In this document: positions 44,956-55,001 of the stretch, in pieces
How the letters are laid out: each line of letters opens with the position of its first letter
Position numbering within the stretch: position 1 is the first letter of the stretch
NCBI RefSeq assembly: GCF_004801255.1
Contig: NZ_CP036295.1
Location: forward strand, 186,001-250,000
Direction of reading: 5' to 3'
Source of the DNA: Desulfovibrio desulfuricans
GTDB taxonomy: Bacteria; Desulfobacterota; Desulfovibrionia; Desulfovibrionales; Desulfovibrionaceae
DNA length: 64,000 bases
Position numbers and translations under genes: made by a program
The notes under the pieces: generated by a model
Database searches by the model: none
The model's input: only the letters and a program-made list of their open reading frames with translations
Told to the model about the DNA's origin: nothing

Positions 44956-46674
44956 TTATGTTTTGAGCCAGAGACTCAGCGTCTCAAGATGCGGCGTGTG
45001 CGGAAAAAGATCCACCACTGCGAGCCGCTCCAGCCTGTAACGGCAGCGCAACTGGGCCGCGTCGCGCGCCAGAGTTGACGGGTTGCACGATATATAGAGG
45101 ATGCGCTCTGGCGCTATGCGCAGCAGTGCGTCAAGAGCGCGCGGCGAAAGCCCCGCCCTCGGGGGGTCAACCAGTGCGTCTGTGACGCTTGGCAGCGTCG
45201 TGCCTGCGTGGGTGTTGGGTTTGGCTGCATCTGCCGGCGCGTCAGCTGCCTCGTTATCCCCCTGTGTGGTTTGACTGCGCGTTGCAGCCCACATGTTTTG
45301 TGCGCCGCACGCTGCAAGACGTTCCAGCCGCTGGGCCGCGTCGCCTGCCTTGTATTGGCAGTGGTGCTGACCGTTGTTTGCCGCATTGATCGTTGCCAGT
45401 TTCACGGCCCTGGCGTCCTGCTCCAGCCCAAGCAGGGCTGCGTAATCCGACGCCAGCAACAGGCCCGGAGCGCCAACGCCGCAGTAGAGATCAAGCAGGC
45501 CTCGGCTCTCTGGGGCGGCTTCGGCCTGGGGCGTCAGCATGCTCTGGGCGGTGCGGGCCAGCACCTGCGCCGCAGCGGTGTTGACCTGAAAGAACGAGGT
45601 CGCATCCAGGGCAAAATAAGCACCATTTAGTGGCTGAAATAGCCGGGCCGCTGCGGGATTGTCCATTCCCGTTGCATCCAGAGTCTGCACGCGCTTTTCG
45701 CCAAAGGCAAAGGCGTCTGCCGTGCTGCGTTCCTCATGGATAAAAGCGTATAGTTGCGGAAAAGCCGCCAGCACTTCGCGCCCAAGGGCGCGCACGGCGG
45801 CCCTTTGCTGTGCATCGCCGGGGCTTGTGATGCACAATGCCCACCAGCGCGGCGTACGCAGGTCTGCGGCCAGCCCCCGGCGCAAAACAAAAAAACGCCA
45901 GAAGCCAGGATCGGCCGTGTCTTGCTGCACTGTATAATAATGAGTGGGTACTCGGCGGGCCGGTTCATGGCGGTTGCCGCGAGCCGTTTGTTTGCACTGG
46001 TTGGTTTTGCGGCGGGAAGCTGTCATTGCGACTGAACGGGAGTCTGGCCGGGAGTCTGGCCGCGCATCTGGCGGAACATAGGCGGCAAGGCCGCTCTTGG
46101 CTGCCAGATTGCCAACCATGTCGACCATGCGCAGGGCCTCTGCGGGCATGAGAGCGCACTCTGGCACGGCCACCACATCGCGCCCGTTGCGCCTGCGCAG
46201 GCCGAGCATGAGCCCGCATTCGCGCGATGCGTCTGGGCCAAAGGCAAATTCCATCTTGTTGCGAAAGCGGATGGCGGCAGGAGAAGGCGCAACCGGCCCG
46301 AGCAGGGTTTCAAGTGTGGAGCGGTTCAGCCCGCCTATGCGGCTGAGCGCGTCCAGCGCTATGGTGCGCTTCCAGAAAAGCTGCTGTTCATACGGCATGG
46401 TTTGCAGCGGGCAACCGCCGCAGTCGGCATGGTGCGGGCAGATGGGCCGGGCCGCGTCCGGGGCCTCGCGCAGCAGCTGCAGCGCCTCGGCCTCTATAAA
46501 GGAAGACTTGCGGCGCGTGATGCGCGCCAGCACCTTTTGCCCCGGTAGGGCGTTGGTCACAAAGACCACAGCGCCGCGCCCCTGCCCGTCGGCAGACGCA
46601 AGGCGAGCGATGCCGCGCCCGTCGTGCGACAGGGCGGTGATGTCAACAGTGATAGCGTCGGTAGGGGCATTCAT
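44956..46674 (-). CDS. rlmD: 23S rRNA (uracil-1939-C5)-methyltransferase, RlmD-type
   Basis: A 572-residue SAM-dependent RNA methyltransferase. It has an N-terminal TRAM domain, the Fe-S cysteines CPHHADCGGCPLQ (about residues 78-90), the SAM site LLDLYCGVGAPGLLL and the nucleophile Cys in YISCNPSTLARD near the C-terminus. It is about 130 residues longer than E. coli RlmD; the excess sits in two low-complexity inserts (about residues 210-255, with a repeated RPDS, and about 450-485). Which uridine is modified is inferred. GGAG precedes ATG 46674. It is divergent from rplU. Confidence 0.9.
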   Translation of the reverse strand: MNAPTDAITVDITALSHDGRGIARLASADGQGRGAVVFVTNALPGQKVLARITRRKSSFIEAEALQLLREAPDAARPICPHHADCGGCPLQTMPYEQQLFWKRTIALDALSRIGGLNRSTLETLLGPVAPSPAAIRFRNKMEFAFGPDASRECGLMLGLRRRNGRDVVAVPECALMPAEALRMVDMVGNLAAKSGLAAYVPPDARPDSRPDSRSVAMTASRRKTNQCKQTARGNRHEPARRVPTHYYTVQQDTADPGFWRFFVLRRGLAADLRTPRWWALCITSPGDAQQRAAVRALGREVLAAFPQLYAFIHEERSTADAFAFGEKRVQTLDATGMDNPAAARLFQPLNGAYFALDATSFFQVNTAAAQVLARTAQSMLTPQAEAAPESRGLLDLYCGVGAPGLLLASDYAALLGLEQDARAVKLATINAANNGQHHCQYKAGDAAQRLERLAACGAQNMWAATRSQTTQGDNEAADAPADAAKPNTHAGTTLPSVTDALVDPPRAGLSPRALDALLRIAPERILYISCNPSTLARDAAQLRCRYRLERLAVVDLFPHTPHLETLSLWLKT

Positions 46675-46829
46675 GGTGCTCCACAGATAGCAGCAGGCAG
46701 GCGGGGGCGCAAGGGCGCAGGCCTGGTGGACAAAAGGGATTGCACCCCGACGGCAAGTAATGTATTATCATCGTTCGCGCAAGTCGCGGACTGTTCGGCG
46801 GGTTTTGCAAAAAAAAGGGCAAAACGCGC

Positions 46830-46859
46830 TTGACATTTGTCGACCTGTGGGGCAAATAT
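46830..46859 (+). promoter_or_regulatory. Sigma-70-type promoter of rplU
   Basis: TTGACA at 46830-46835 and AAATAT at 46854-46859 with 18-bp spacing, 24 bp before the rplU start. Confidence 0.65.
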
Positions 46860-46883
46860 GCCTTTCTCTTTTTGGAGGTTGAT

Positions 46884-47192
46884 ATGTACGCGATTATCGA
46901 GACCGGCGGAAAACAGTACCGCGTCGAAGAAGGTTCCAAAGTAGTTGTGGAAAAGCTTGCGGTGCAGACCGGAAGCGAAATTTCCCTGGACAAGGTGCTG
47001 ATGGTCGGCGGCGCAGAATGCAAAGTCGGCGCTCCCTATCTTGCCGGGGCCGCCGTCACGGCGGAAGTGGTGGATCACGGGCGTGGACCCAAGATCAAGG
47101 TGTTCAAGCGCTGGCGTCGTAACGACTCGCGCAAGATGCGCGGTCATCGCCAGGATTACACCACCATTCGCGTTAAGAGCATCAACGCCTAG
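46884..47192 (+). CDS. rplU: 50S ribosomal protein L21
   Basis: A 102-residue ribosomal protein. The start MYAIIETGGKQYRVEEG and the C-terminal GHRQDYTTIRVKSI are diagnostic. GGAGG lies six bases before the ATG at 46884. It is the first gene of the conserved rplU-rpmA-obg order. Confidence 0.97.
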   Translation: MYAIIETGGKQYRVEEGSKVVVEKLAVQTGSEISLDKVLMVGGAECKVGAPYLAGAAVTAEVVDHGRGPKIKVFKRWRRNDSRKMRGHRQDYTTIRVKSINA

Positions 47193-47329
47193 AACCCGGT
47201 TCTGTCGAGGTTCGGGCAAGCTGCGGGCAAGGCTTGCCATAGCGGCTCCGCATTCGTGCAGGGGCGCGTTGAGCGATATTTATATTATGCCCCGCCGGTC
47301 CATAGGGTCGGCGCCCCAGGGAGGCTACC

Positions 47330-47599
47330 ATGGCACATAAGAAAGCAGGCGGCTCTTCGCGCAACGGCCGCGATAGTGAAGGCCAACGCCGCGGCGTAAA
47401 GCGTTTTGGCGGTCAGAAGGTTCTGGCTGGCAATATTCTGGTGCGTCAGCTCGGCACCACCGTTTACCCTGGTGTAAACGTGGGCATGGGCAGGGATTTT
47501 ACCCTGTTCGCCAAAGTGGCCGGCGTCGTGCGTTTTGAAAAGTATATCCGCAAGCGCCGCGTTCACACGCGCGTGCATGTGGAAGCGGCCGCCGACTAA
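47330..47599 (+). CDS. rpmA: 50S ribosomal protein L27
   Basis: An 89-residue ribosomal protein located near the peptidyl transferase centre. [20 protein letters not shown] is the typical N-terminus with no cleavable extension. AGGGAGG precedes ATG. Confidence 0.97.
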   Translation: MAHKKAGGSSRNGRDSEGQRRGVKRFGGQKVLAGNILVRQLGTTVYPGVNVGMGRDFTLFAKVAGVVRFEKYIRKRRVHTRVHVEAAAD

Positions 47600-47851
47600 G
47601 CGCGGCCGCGTGGAATTTGCCGATGAGGGAAGGGGCCGCGAGGCTTCTTCCCTTTCGGTGTTTGTGCTGGGGTATGCGTGGCCAGAATGCGCCACTGCCA
47701 AATATGCGGCCAAATCGGAGCGGGCATAAGCCCACGTCGGCCTTTGCCGCGCAGCTGCTTGTGCAAGCGGCTTTTTGGAACGGCAGCCCCATAAAAAAAC
47801 GGTGAATGCCGCACTGCGGCGCACCGCGCGGACTGACCGCAAGGATACCCC

Positions 47852-48952
47852 ATGCGATTTGTAGATGAAGCTCGAATTCAGGTGCGCGCCGGTAAGGGCG
47901 GGCACGGTTGCCTTTCGTTCCGGCGCGAAAAGTTCGTGCCGCGCGGCGGGCCGGACGGCGGCAACGGCGGCGACGGCGGTTCTGTACTGTTAAAGGCCGA
48001 CGGTCGTCTGCTGTCGTTGTACGACTTTCGCCTCAAGCGTCTGTACGAGGCCCGCAATGGCCGTCCCGGCGAGGGCAGCCAGTGCGACGGCAAGAAGGGC
48101 GAAGATATGGTGCTGCACCTGCCGGTGGGCACGCTGGTGTTTGCCGAAGGCCCCGACGGCGAGGAACTGCTGGCCGACCTCAGCGACCCCGATACCGAGG
48201 TGCTGGTGGCCCGTGGCGGGCGCGGCGGCAAGGGCAACGAGCACTTCAAGTCTGCGACCATGCGCGCCCCGCGCTTTTGCCAGCCCGGCGAACCCGGCGA
48301 GGAAAAGAGTCTGCGCCTCGAGCTGAAAATTTTGGCGGACGCCGGTCTGCTGGGTCTGCCCAATGCGGGCAAATCCACGTTTATTTCGCAGGTGTCGGCG
48401 GCGCGCCCAAAAATTGCGGCCTATCCCTTCACCACGCTCACGCCCAACCTCGGCGTCATGATTGACGAGGTGGACCCTGACAGGCGCATGGTCATTGCCG
48501 ACATCCCCGGTCTCATCGAAGGCGCGCACGAGGGGCAGGGCCTTGGCCTGCGCTTTCTCAAACACGTAGAACGCACGCGGTTTCTGGTGCACATCCTCAG
48601 TGTCGAGGATGTGGGCGATGAAGACCCGTGGGCGGGCTTTGACCTTATCAACGAAGAGCTGCGCCGTTTTGACGCAGAACTTGGCGAACGTCACCAGATC
48701 GAGGTGGTCAACAAGATCGATCTGCTCACGCCCGAGCGGCTGGCGGACCTCAAGGCCCGCGCCAGGGCAGACGGCCGCGACATCTTCTTTATTTCCGCGC
48801 GCGACGGTATTGACCTCGAACCGCTGGTGGAAGAACTGTGGCGTATGCGCGATCAGACCGCCAGCCACGCGCCCATCCTGCACTTTGCGGAAATAGACGG
48901 GGACGAAGATGAGGAGTTCCCCGAAATTGAAGTGATCTATACCCGCGAATAG
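47852..48952 (+). CDS. obg: Obg family GTPase
   Basis: A 366-residue GTPase involved in 50S assembly. It has the glycine-rich Obg fold (GKGGHGCLSFRREKFVPRGG and GGNGGDGGSV), G1 GLPNAGKSTF, G3 DIPGLIEGA and G4 NKID. The short acidic C-terminal tail (DGDEDEEFPEIEVIY) replaces the larger OCT/TGS domains of some homologues. It lies 252 bp after rpmA; AAGGA precedes ATG. Confidence 0.96.
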   Translation: MRFVDEARIQVRAGKGGHGCLSFRREKFVPRGGPDGGNGGDGGSVLLKADGRLLSLYDFRLKRLYEARNGRPGEGSQCDGKKGEDMVLHLPVGTLVFAEGPDGEELLADLSDPDTEVLVARGGRGGKGNEHFKSATMRAPRFCQPGEPGEEKSLRLELKILADAGLLGLPNAGKSTFISQVSAARPKIAAYPFTTLTPNLGVMIDEVDPDRRMVIADIPGLIEGAHEGQGLGLRFLKHVERTRFLVHILSVEDVGDEDPWAGFDLINEELRRFDAELGERHQIEVVNKIDLLTPERLADLKARARADGRDIFFISARDGIDLEPLVEELWRMRDQTASHAPILHFAEIDGDEDEEFPEIEVIYTRE

Positions 48953-48969
48953 CGGTCTGTGGAGCATAT

Positions 48970-50199
48970 ATGGCAGCCCCCAACGAAGACTGGCGGCAGG
49001 AACGCGCGCGCGTGCTCACGCAGGCGCGGGTTGTGGTCGTTAAGGTCGGCAGCGCTGTATTGACCGACGCCAACGGACTGTGCGCCCCCGTGCTGGATAA
49101 TCTGGCCGGGCAGTTGGCGTGGCTGCGCAATCTGTTGCCGGGCGGCGATGCCGTCGATGCGCACCCCCGCAGGCTGGTGCTGGTTTCCTCCGGGGCTGTG
49201 GCTGCGGGCAGAGCCGCGCTGACCTCGCGCGGGCATGTGGTTGAAACCGCAGGTCTGGCTGCGCGTCAGGCTGCGGCCGCCGTGGGGCAGGGCCAGCTTA
49301 TGCAGGCCTGGGACAAGGTTTTTTTTGCCCACCGCATGCCCACCGCCCAGGTGCTGCTGACCCGCGACGACCTGCGCGCGCGTCAGCGCTTTCTCAATGC
49401 CCGCAACACCTTTGCCGAGCTGCTGGAATGGGGCGTGCTGCCCATTGTCAATGAAAACGACACGGTCTCCATCAGCGAGCTGAAGTTCGGCGACAACGAC
49501 TGTCTGGCGAGCCTGCTGGTCAACCTGACCGGGGCCGAGCTGTTCATCAATCTTACCTCTGCCTCGGGCGTTCTGGCCGCCGATCCGCAAAAAAACCCCG
49601 GCGCTCCCATTCTGGATCATATCGAGGATGTGGCGGCGCTTGATCTGGGCCTGCTTTGCGGCGGCAAAACCTCTGTGGGCACTGGCGGTATGTATTCCAA
49701 GCTTCTGGCTGCCCGTCGTGCCGCGCAGATTGGCGTGCCCACGCTGATTTTGCCAGGGCGCGAGCCAGAAATCATCACGAGGGCCTTTGCTGCCAGCGGC
49801 GTCTGCCCTGCGCCGGAAGGGCACGAGCCTTTTACCGGCGGCACATGGGTGTGCCCGGCCATGCATGCCATCCCGCGGCGCAAGTTCTGGCTGGCCTATC
49901 AGTCCGACCCGGCAGGCGGGGTGCATGTGGACGCCGGCGCGGCCAAAGCCCTGCTGCACAAGGGCGGCAGTCTGCTGCCCGGCGGGGTGTTTCGCGTCGA
50001 GGGCAGCTTTCAGCAGGGTGCGCTTATCCGCGTGTTGCACGAGGGCCAAAGCCTGGGCGTGGGGCTTTCCAACTACAGCGCCGCCGACCTGAAAAAAATT
50101 ATGGGCCTGAAACGGCACGAAGTGGCCGCGATACTGGGCGACGCGCACTACCCCGAGGTTATCCACAGGGACAACCTGCTGCTGGATGCGGCGGTGTAA
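48970..50199 (+). CDS. proB: Glutamate 5-kinase with C-terminal PUA domain
   Basis: A 409-residue enzyme for the first step of proline synthesis. The kinase domain has VVVKVGSAVLTD, LVSSGAVAAG and the FGDNDCLASLLVN / TSASGVLAADP segments plus GTGGMYSKLLAA. The last 110 residues (HVDAGAAKALLHKGGSLLPG) are a PUA domain. GGAG precedes ATG, 17 bp after obg, so the two are co-transcribed. A strong hairpin follows. Confidence 0.95.
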   Translation: MAAPNEDWRQERARVLTQARVVVVKVGSAVLTDANGLCAPVLDNLAGQLAWLRNLLPGGDAVDAHPRRLVLVSSGAVAAGRAALTSRGHVVETAGLAARQAAAAVGQGQLMQAWDKVFFAHRMPTAQVLLTRDDLRARQRFLNARNTFAELLEWGVLPIVNENDTVSISELKFGDNDCLASLLVNLTGAELFINLTSASGVLAADPQKNPGAPILDHIEDVAALDLGLLCGGKTSVGTGGMYSKLLAARRAAQIGVPTLILPGREPEIITRAFAASGVCPAPEGHEPFTGGTWVCPAMHAIPRRKFWLAYQSDPAGGVHVDAGAAKALLHKGGSLLPGGVFRVEGSFQQGALIRVLHEGQSLGVGLSNYSAADLKKIMGLKRHEVAAILGDAHYPEVIHRDNLLLDAAV

Positions 50200-50567
50200 G
50201 ACGTCAGCAGCTTCCGCCTTGCCCCCCGCAGGCAGATAAAAAATATTGCATATTCAGGCGGCCAGCTTTTTCCGAAATTTCAACGGAGAAAGCTGGCCGC
50301 CTTTAGTAGTTGCTCAGGGCAGTAAAAGTATGTCGACGTGCTGAACCCCTGTTGTTGCACAGCCCGGCCTGGCTGTTGGCAGTTTGGGCAAACTGGGGGT
50401 TTGGCCGGGGAACGCGTGGAATTCACAGCGTAGAGGCGTGAGCGCCTGCCGCTGCCGCCTGCCGGAGCAGACGCTGACGGCAAAAACACCCGCATCGGGC
50501 TGCAACGTTCAGCCCCGGCACCAGCTATGCCGTTGCCCGCCCCGGGCGGGTATGCCTTGGCGCGCGG
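50200..50567. other. Intergenic region after proB
   Basis: It holds the hairpin at 50256-50302 and GC-rich sequence up to the end of the convergent exported-protein gene. I see no gene. Confidence 0.5.
50256..50302. terminator. Long hairpin after proB
   Basis: AGGCGGCCAGCTTTTTCCG pairs with CGGAGAAAGCTGGCCGCCT with one mismatch around a 9-base loop. It can terminate transcription from proB and from the opposite strand. Confidence 0.75.
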
Positions 50568-51050
50568 TTACTTGAGCGCAGCTGCGCCAGCCTTTGAAAC
50601 GGCGGTGTCTTCAGCCACGCTGCCGCCGCTCACGCCTACGGCCCCGACAATGACCCCATTGCGGACCAGCAGCTCGCCGCCGCCAAAGATGACGAGGCCT
50701 CGATTGGTGACTTCAATGCCAAAAAGTTCCTTGCCCGGCTGGGCGGCAGCGCCGAGCTGGGCAGTGGACATGTTGAAATACCGGGCGGTTATGGCCTTCT
50801 TTTGCGCAATGTCTATGCTGCCAAGGAAGGCCCCGTCCTCGCGGGCAAAGGCTTTGAGGTTGCCCCCGGCATCCACTACGGCGATGTTCATGGGAATGCC
50901 CTGCTTGACGGAAAAGGCCAGAGCTGCGTTAACCACAGTCTGCGCTTCGGCCAGGGTAAGATCGCCGGGAAGTTGTTTGGTGGGCGGGGAGGCGTAAACG
51001 TTGCAGGCAACCAGTAGTAAAGCAAGAAAAAACGGCAGGATTCGGCGCAC
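50568..51050 (-). CDS. Exported GlcG/HbpS-family protein
   Basis: A 160-residue protein with a signal peptide (MRRILPFFLALLLVACNVYA). LVAC could make it a lipoprotein, or cleavage may follow VYA. The mature part matches the GlcG/HbpS fold: LTLAEAQTVVNAALAFS, IAVVDAGGNLKAFAREDGA, an SID / KAITAR segment and a glycine-rich GAVGVSGGSVAEDTAVSKAG C-terminus. Members bind haem or small corrinoid-like ligands in some bacteria; here the function is not known. A palindrome lies about 100 bp upstream. Confidence 0.85.
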   Translation of the reverse strand: MRRILPFFLALLLVACNVYASPPTKQLPGDLTLAEAQTVVNAALAFSVKQGIPMNIAVVDAGGNLKAFAREDGAFLGSIDIAQKKAITARYFNMSTAQLGAAAQPGKELFGIEVTNRGLVIFGGGELLVRNGVIVGAVGVSGGSVAEDTAVSKAGAAALK

Positions 51051-51146
51051 GGTGCTACTCCTTAGTTGATGTTAAGGGGATGGGGCGTAAACCGTGGTTG
51101 GGCGAACCCGCCTGGGGCGGGCCACCAGTTGTTTTACGGTATTCTT

Positions 51147-51164
51147 TTGTGCAAAAAAGCACAA
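51147..51164. promoter_or_regulatory. Rex-like palindrome TTGTGC-N6-GCACAA
   Basis: TTGTGCAAAAAAGCACAA has the same length and outer bases as a Rex site (TTGTGAAnnnnTTCACAA) but differs at three inner positions. It lies about 100 bp upstream of the exported GlcG/HbpS-type gene. It might be an operator or just a hairpin. Confidence 0.35.
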
Positions 51165-51299
51165 GTGGTCTCGGAGTGCTTGTCTGATGCCGCTCCGCGC
51201 AGGGGGGAGCCTGCCGCGCGGCTGTCCGCAGGGCATAACAAACAACCCCCAGGCCGTATGTCTTGGGAACAGCGCGGGGCTCTGCCGCGCGGCTGGCGG

Positions 51300-51347
51300 T
51301 GAGGCTGGCGCTCTGTGAGGCTGCCGCTCTATGAGGCTGCCGCACCA
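51300..51347. repeat. Three tandem 16-bp repeats
   Basis: TGAGGCTGGCGCTCTG, TGAGGCTGCCGCTCTA and TGAGGCTGCCGCACCA follow each other without gaps. Confidence 0.75.
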
Positions 51348-51474
51348 GGGGGCTGGCTGGGGAGGTAAGATGCCGACAACTCGCGCCAGGCCCTGGCCGC
51401 ACGGTTTGCGACCGGGCCTGAAGACTTGCGGCAGGTTTTAAGCAAAGATTATCAAGGCCCACTGGCCCTGCAGG

Positions 51475-53022
51475 CTAGCCGTGCGAGCGCGACTTTTTGA
51501 AGCGGATAAAAACCTCGCGCAGCTCCTGGCGCGAAAAGCCCATGACCGCAGGCATGCTCAGGCACAGCAGGCCCACAGCGATCGTGTAGATGACGCCTGA
51601 CGTCAGAAAGCGCGGCAGGGAGTCGAGATCCCCAATACCCATAAGCAGCGTCGCCTGACGGCAGCCAAAAGCCAGCAGCAACAGCACGGCGAGGCTCCAC
51701 ACCTGGTGGGCCACGTTGCGCCAGAACTTGAGGGGGATAAAGCGCGAGGCCAGCCAAAGGTACACATTGACGGTGATGATCTGCACGCACACGGTCTTGA
51801 GCGCAAGGCCCACCGCGCCCAGACCCAGGCCAAGATATTCCGGCGGGGCAAGCAGAAACCATGCGGTGCTGAACCCGTAGATGCATTCCAGCGCCGCCAT
51901 GTTGCGCAAAACCTTGGTGCGCCCGGTTGCGTGAAAGACCGATCCCGCCAGCTGCCCGTAGGCCTGGTGCAGGGGGTAGAGCGCCATGATCTGCACGGGC
52001 AGAGTGGCTGCGGCAAACTGCGCGCCGCCAAAAAAATTCACCAGGGCGGAGCCCTCCGCCAGCGTAAAGCACGAAAAATAGGCCGCAACCACATACAGCA
52101 GGGGCGCAAAGCGCGTGAGCAGCCGCCCCATGGCCTCGCGGTCGTTGTTGCCCCAGGCGATGGAAAGCTCGCGCATGACCAGCGGCGTCATGGCCGAGAC
52201 AAAAAGAAAGCAGGCCATGCTGACCTTTTGGGACAGGGCAAAAAATCCCTGTTCCACGCTGCCGTCAAACCACTGCAGCAGCCAGCGCTCGGCCGAGAGC
52301 AGCAAAAACGAGAGCAGCGCCTGCACAAACAGGGGGTGGCTGTAGTTGAAAAATTCCCGTCCGTAGGCGCGGGTCTGGTCCTGCGTAAGGTGAAAGTGCA
52401 GGGGAATGCCCGCCTGCCGCCAATAGGAGCGCGTCACCAGCCAGTAGCCCAGTGCCGTGGCCCCCAGCATAAGATACTGCTGGGCAAACAGGGTGTGTAT
52501 GTTCAGCCAGTCTGCCCAGAACATGACGCCAAGCAGGCCAACCGTGCACAGCGAAACCGCTGTGCGCACCATCTCGGACGAAACCGTCGCGCCCACGGCG
52601 TCGTTCATGGAGCGCAGCACGCGCCCCCACCATGTCAAAAAGGCCCAGACGGCAGCCAGCGGCGCAAGCCACAGCGGCACGTCGGGCATGAGCAGCTCGC
52701 CCGCAAATGGAAACTGCAGCAGGGCGGCGGCCAGTAGAATAATGGCAAAAACCGCCGCGGTAACACGCATGTAAAAGCCAATGAGGCCGGTTTCCGACTG
52801 CCTGCGGGAGAGCGAATTGTAAAAGCAGGTGGAGGTTCCCATGTCCAGAAAGCCCGAGAGCTGCTGGAACAGGTTGGTGGCAAAGCTGTAGTTGCCGTAC
52901 ATCTGCGGTCCCAGCGCACGCGGCAAAATGGCCTCCATGGCCAGATACAGGGGGACAGAGGCGATATTGGCCACAAGCTTGAAAATATAGCGACGGGCCA
53001 GGGTGGGAGTTGAGCTTTGCAT
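51475..53022 (-). CDS. Polysaccharide flippase-like membrane protein (Wzx/MATE type)
   Basis: A 515-residue protein with 12-14 predicted membrane helices. The start NIASVPLYLAMEAILPRALG and the Tyr/Phe-rich YGNYSFATNLFQQLSGFLD resemble oligosaccharide flippases that move lipid-linked repeat units to the outer leaflet. The conserved basic C-terminus (FIRFKKSRSHG) is cytoplasmic. No other glycan genes are adjacent, so its substrate is unknown; one of the glycosyltransferases elsewhere in the window could be a partner. The ribosome site is weak. Confidence 0.8.
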   Translation of the reverse strand: MQSSTPTLARRYIFKLVANIASVPLYLAMEAILPRALGPQMYGNYSFATNLFQQLSGFLDMGTSTCFYNSLSRRQSETGLIGFYMRVTAAVFAIILLAAALLQFPFAGELLMPDVPLWLAPLAAVWAFLTWWGRVLRSMNDAVGATVSSEMVRTAVSLCTVGLLGVMFWADWLNIHTLFAQQYLMLGATALGYWLVTRSYWRQAGIPLHFHLTQDQTRAYGREFFNYSHPLFVQALLSFLLLSAERWLLQWFDGSVEQGFFALSQKVSMACFLFVSAMTPLVMRELSIAWGNNDREAMGRLLTRFAPLLYVVAAYFSCFTLAEGSALVNFFGGAQFAAATLPVQIMALYPLHQAYGQLAGSVFHATGRTKVLRNMAALECIYGFSTAWFLLAPPEYLGLGLGAVGLALKTVCVQIITVNVYLWLASRFIPLKFWRNVAHQVWSLAVLLLLAFGCRQATLLMGIGDLDSLPRFLTSGVIYTIAVGLLCLSMPAVMGFSRQELREVFIRFKKSRSHG

Positions 53023-53218
53023 GCCGGGAAATTAGCTCACTTCGGCGGCGCGCTCAAGAGCGGAAGCCGTGCGTGCAAAAAATACCTGCACCGGGCAGGA
53101 TTATCCCCGGCAGGGGGCCGCCGGGGCGTGTTTACGGGCGCAAAAATTTGCCGTAACATCCAACACCCCTTGCGGGCGCAAGGGGAATGTCTGTTGTTCA
53201 TACCACAAGGATACCGCC

Positions 53219-54904
53219 ATGGATGATGAAGCACGCAGCAAAAAAATGAAATCCGGGCTGGAAAAAGCCCCCCACCGCTCCCTGCTCTATGCCCTGGGCC
53301 TCACCCGGGAAGAGATGGATCGTCCTCTGGTAGGTGTTGTGAATGCCGCCAGCGAGGTCGTGCCCGGGCACATGCACCTGAACAGCCTTGCCGATGCGGT
53401 CAAGGCCGGTGTGCGCATGTCGGGCGGCACGCCGTTGCAGTTCCCGGCCATTGCCGTATGCGACGGCCTGGCCATGAACCATGAAGGCATGCGCTTTTCG
53501 TTGCCCTCGCGTGAATTCATTGCGGACTCCATTGAAATTATGGCCCGTGCCCACGCCTTTGACGCTCTGGTGTTCATACCCAACTGCGACAAGTGCGTAC
53601 CCGGCATGCTCATGGCCATGATGCGCCTCAATATTCCCTCGGTGCTCGTTTCCGGCGGCCCCATGCTGCCCGGCGACATCGGTCCCGGCAAGCGCGGCGA
53701 TCTCATCACCGTGTTTGAGGCCGTGGGCAAGGTGCGCAGCGGCGCCATGACCGAGGAAGAGCTGGAATACATGGCCGAACGCGCCTGCCCCGGCTGCGGC
53801 GCGTGTGCGGGCATGTTTACGGCCAATTCCATGAACTGCCTGTCCGAAACCATCGGCGTGGCCCTGCCCGGCAACGGCACCATCCCCGCCGTGAGCGGCG
53901 CGCGCATCCGTCTGGCCAAAACCGCCGGTATGCGCGTTATGGACCTGCTGCGCAAAAACATCCGCCCGCTGGACATCGTAACGCCCAAGTCTGTGGCCAA
54001 CGCCGTGGCGGTTGATATGGCCCTTGGCTGCTCCACCAATACTGTGCTGCACCTGCCCGCCGTTTTTGGCGAGGCCGGGTTGAAGCTGGGCCTGGATATT
54101 TTTGACGAAGTCAGCAAAAAAAGCCCCAACCTGTGCAAGCTCTCCCCGGCGGGCAAGCATTACATGGTCGACCTTGACAACGCTGGCGGCATCCCGGCGG
54201 TCATGACCGAGCTGGACAAGCTTGGCCTGATCAACAAGGACTGCATGACCGCAACGGGCAAGACCGTGGGCGAAAACCTCAAGGACATGAACGCCCGCGT
54301 GCTGAACCCCGACGTGATCCACAGCGTTGAAAACCCCTATTCCAAACAGGGCGGCATCGCCATTCTGCGCGGCAGCCTGGCCCCCGGCGGCGCTGTGGTA
54401 AAGCAGTCCGCCGTGGCCCCCGAGATGATGTGCCGCGACGTCAAGGCCTGCGTGTTCGAGTCGGAAGAAGACGCCATGAAGGCTATACTTGACGGCAAGA
54501 TCAAACCCGGCGACGGCGTGGTCATTCGCTACGAAGGCCCGCGCGGCGGACCGGGCATGCGCGAGATGCTGTCGCCCACGGCGGCCATTACGGGCATGGG
54601 ACTTGGCAAGGATGTTGCCCTGCTGACCGACGGCCGGTTCTCTGGCGGTACCAACGGCGCGGCCATCGGCCACATTTCGCCTGAGGCTGCCGACGGCGGC
54701 GTTATCGCCCTGGTGCGCGAGGGCGACATGATCCATATTGATATTCCCAACCGCAAGCTTGATTTGCTGGTAGACGCGGCCGAGCTTGAAAAACGCCGCG
54801 CCGCCCTTGACGTGCCCAAAAAAGACTGCCCTTATCCGGTGCTGCGTCGTTACGCGTACCTGGTTAGCTCGGCGGCTAACGGCGGGCGCTACAAGGATAT
54901 TTAA
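53219..54904 (+). CDS. ilvD: Dihydroxy-acid dehydratase
   Basis: A 561-residue Fe-S enzyme for valine, leucine and isoleucine synthesis. Cluster cysteines are in [10 protein letters not shown] (about residues 120-129) and [16 protein letters not shown]; the Mg-binding and active-site segments [19 protein letters not shown] and [14 protein letters not shown] are present. AAGGA lies eight bases before ATG 53219; the longer frame upstream lacks support. A terminator hairpin follows. Confidence 0.97.
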   Translation: MDDEARSKKMKSGLEKAPHRSLLYALGLTREEMDRPLVGVVNAASEVVPGHMHLNSLADAVKAGVRMSGGTPLQFPAIAVCDGLAMNHEGMRFSLPSREFIADSIEIMARAHAFDALVFIPNCDKCVPGMLMAMMRLNIPSVLVSGGPMLPGDIGPGKRGDLITVFEAVGKVRSGAMTEEELEYMAERACPGCGACAGMFTANSMNCLSETIGVALPGNGTIPAVSGARIRLAKTAGMRVMDLLRKNIRPLDIVTPKSVANAVAVDMALGCSTNTVLHLPAVFGEAGLKLGLDIFDEVSKKSPNLCKLSPAGKHYMVDLDNAGGIPAVMTELDKLGLINKDCMTATGKTVGENLKDMNARVLNPDVIHSVENPYSKQGGIAILRGSLAPGGAVVKQSAVAPEMMCRDVKACVFESEEDAMKAILDGKIKPGDGVVIRYEGPRGGPGMREMLSPTAAITGMGLGKDVALLTDGRFSGGTNGAAIGHISPEAADGGVIALVREGDMIHIDIPNRKLDLLVDAAELEKRRAALDVPKKDCPYPVLRRYAYLVSSAANGGRYKDI

Positions 54905-54926
54905 GGACCTCGGCGCTGAGTGCTGC

Positions 54927-54959
54927 AAAACCCCCATGGGCCTGGCCTATGGGGGTTTT
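54927..54959 (+). terminator. Intrinsic terminator of ilvD
   Basis: AAAACCCCCAT pairs perfectly with ATGGGGGTTTT around an 11-base loop, 22 bp after the stop. Confidence 0.85.
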
Positions 54960-55001
54960 GTGGCCTTTCGAGAGCCGGGCGATTTGCAAAGGATAAGACA
55001 C

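Larger units (their letters stand above)
51051..51474. other. Intergenic region with a palindrome and a small tandem repeat
   Basis: About 420 bp. It contains the palindrome at 51147-51164 and a 3 x 16-bp tandem repeat at 51300-51347, and no gene I can support. Confidence 0.55.

Noticed and set aside
53198..54937. 579-codon minus-strand open frame
   Set aside because: It is antisense to ilvD, which is certain; the His/Gly-rich translation is typical of a shadow frame.
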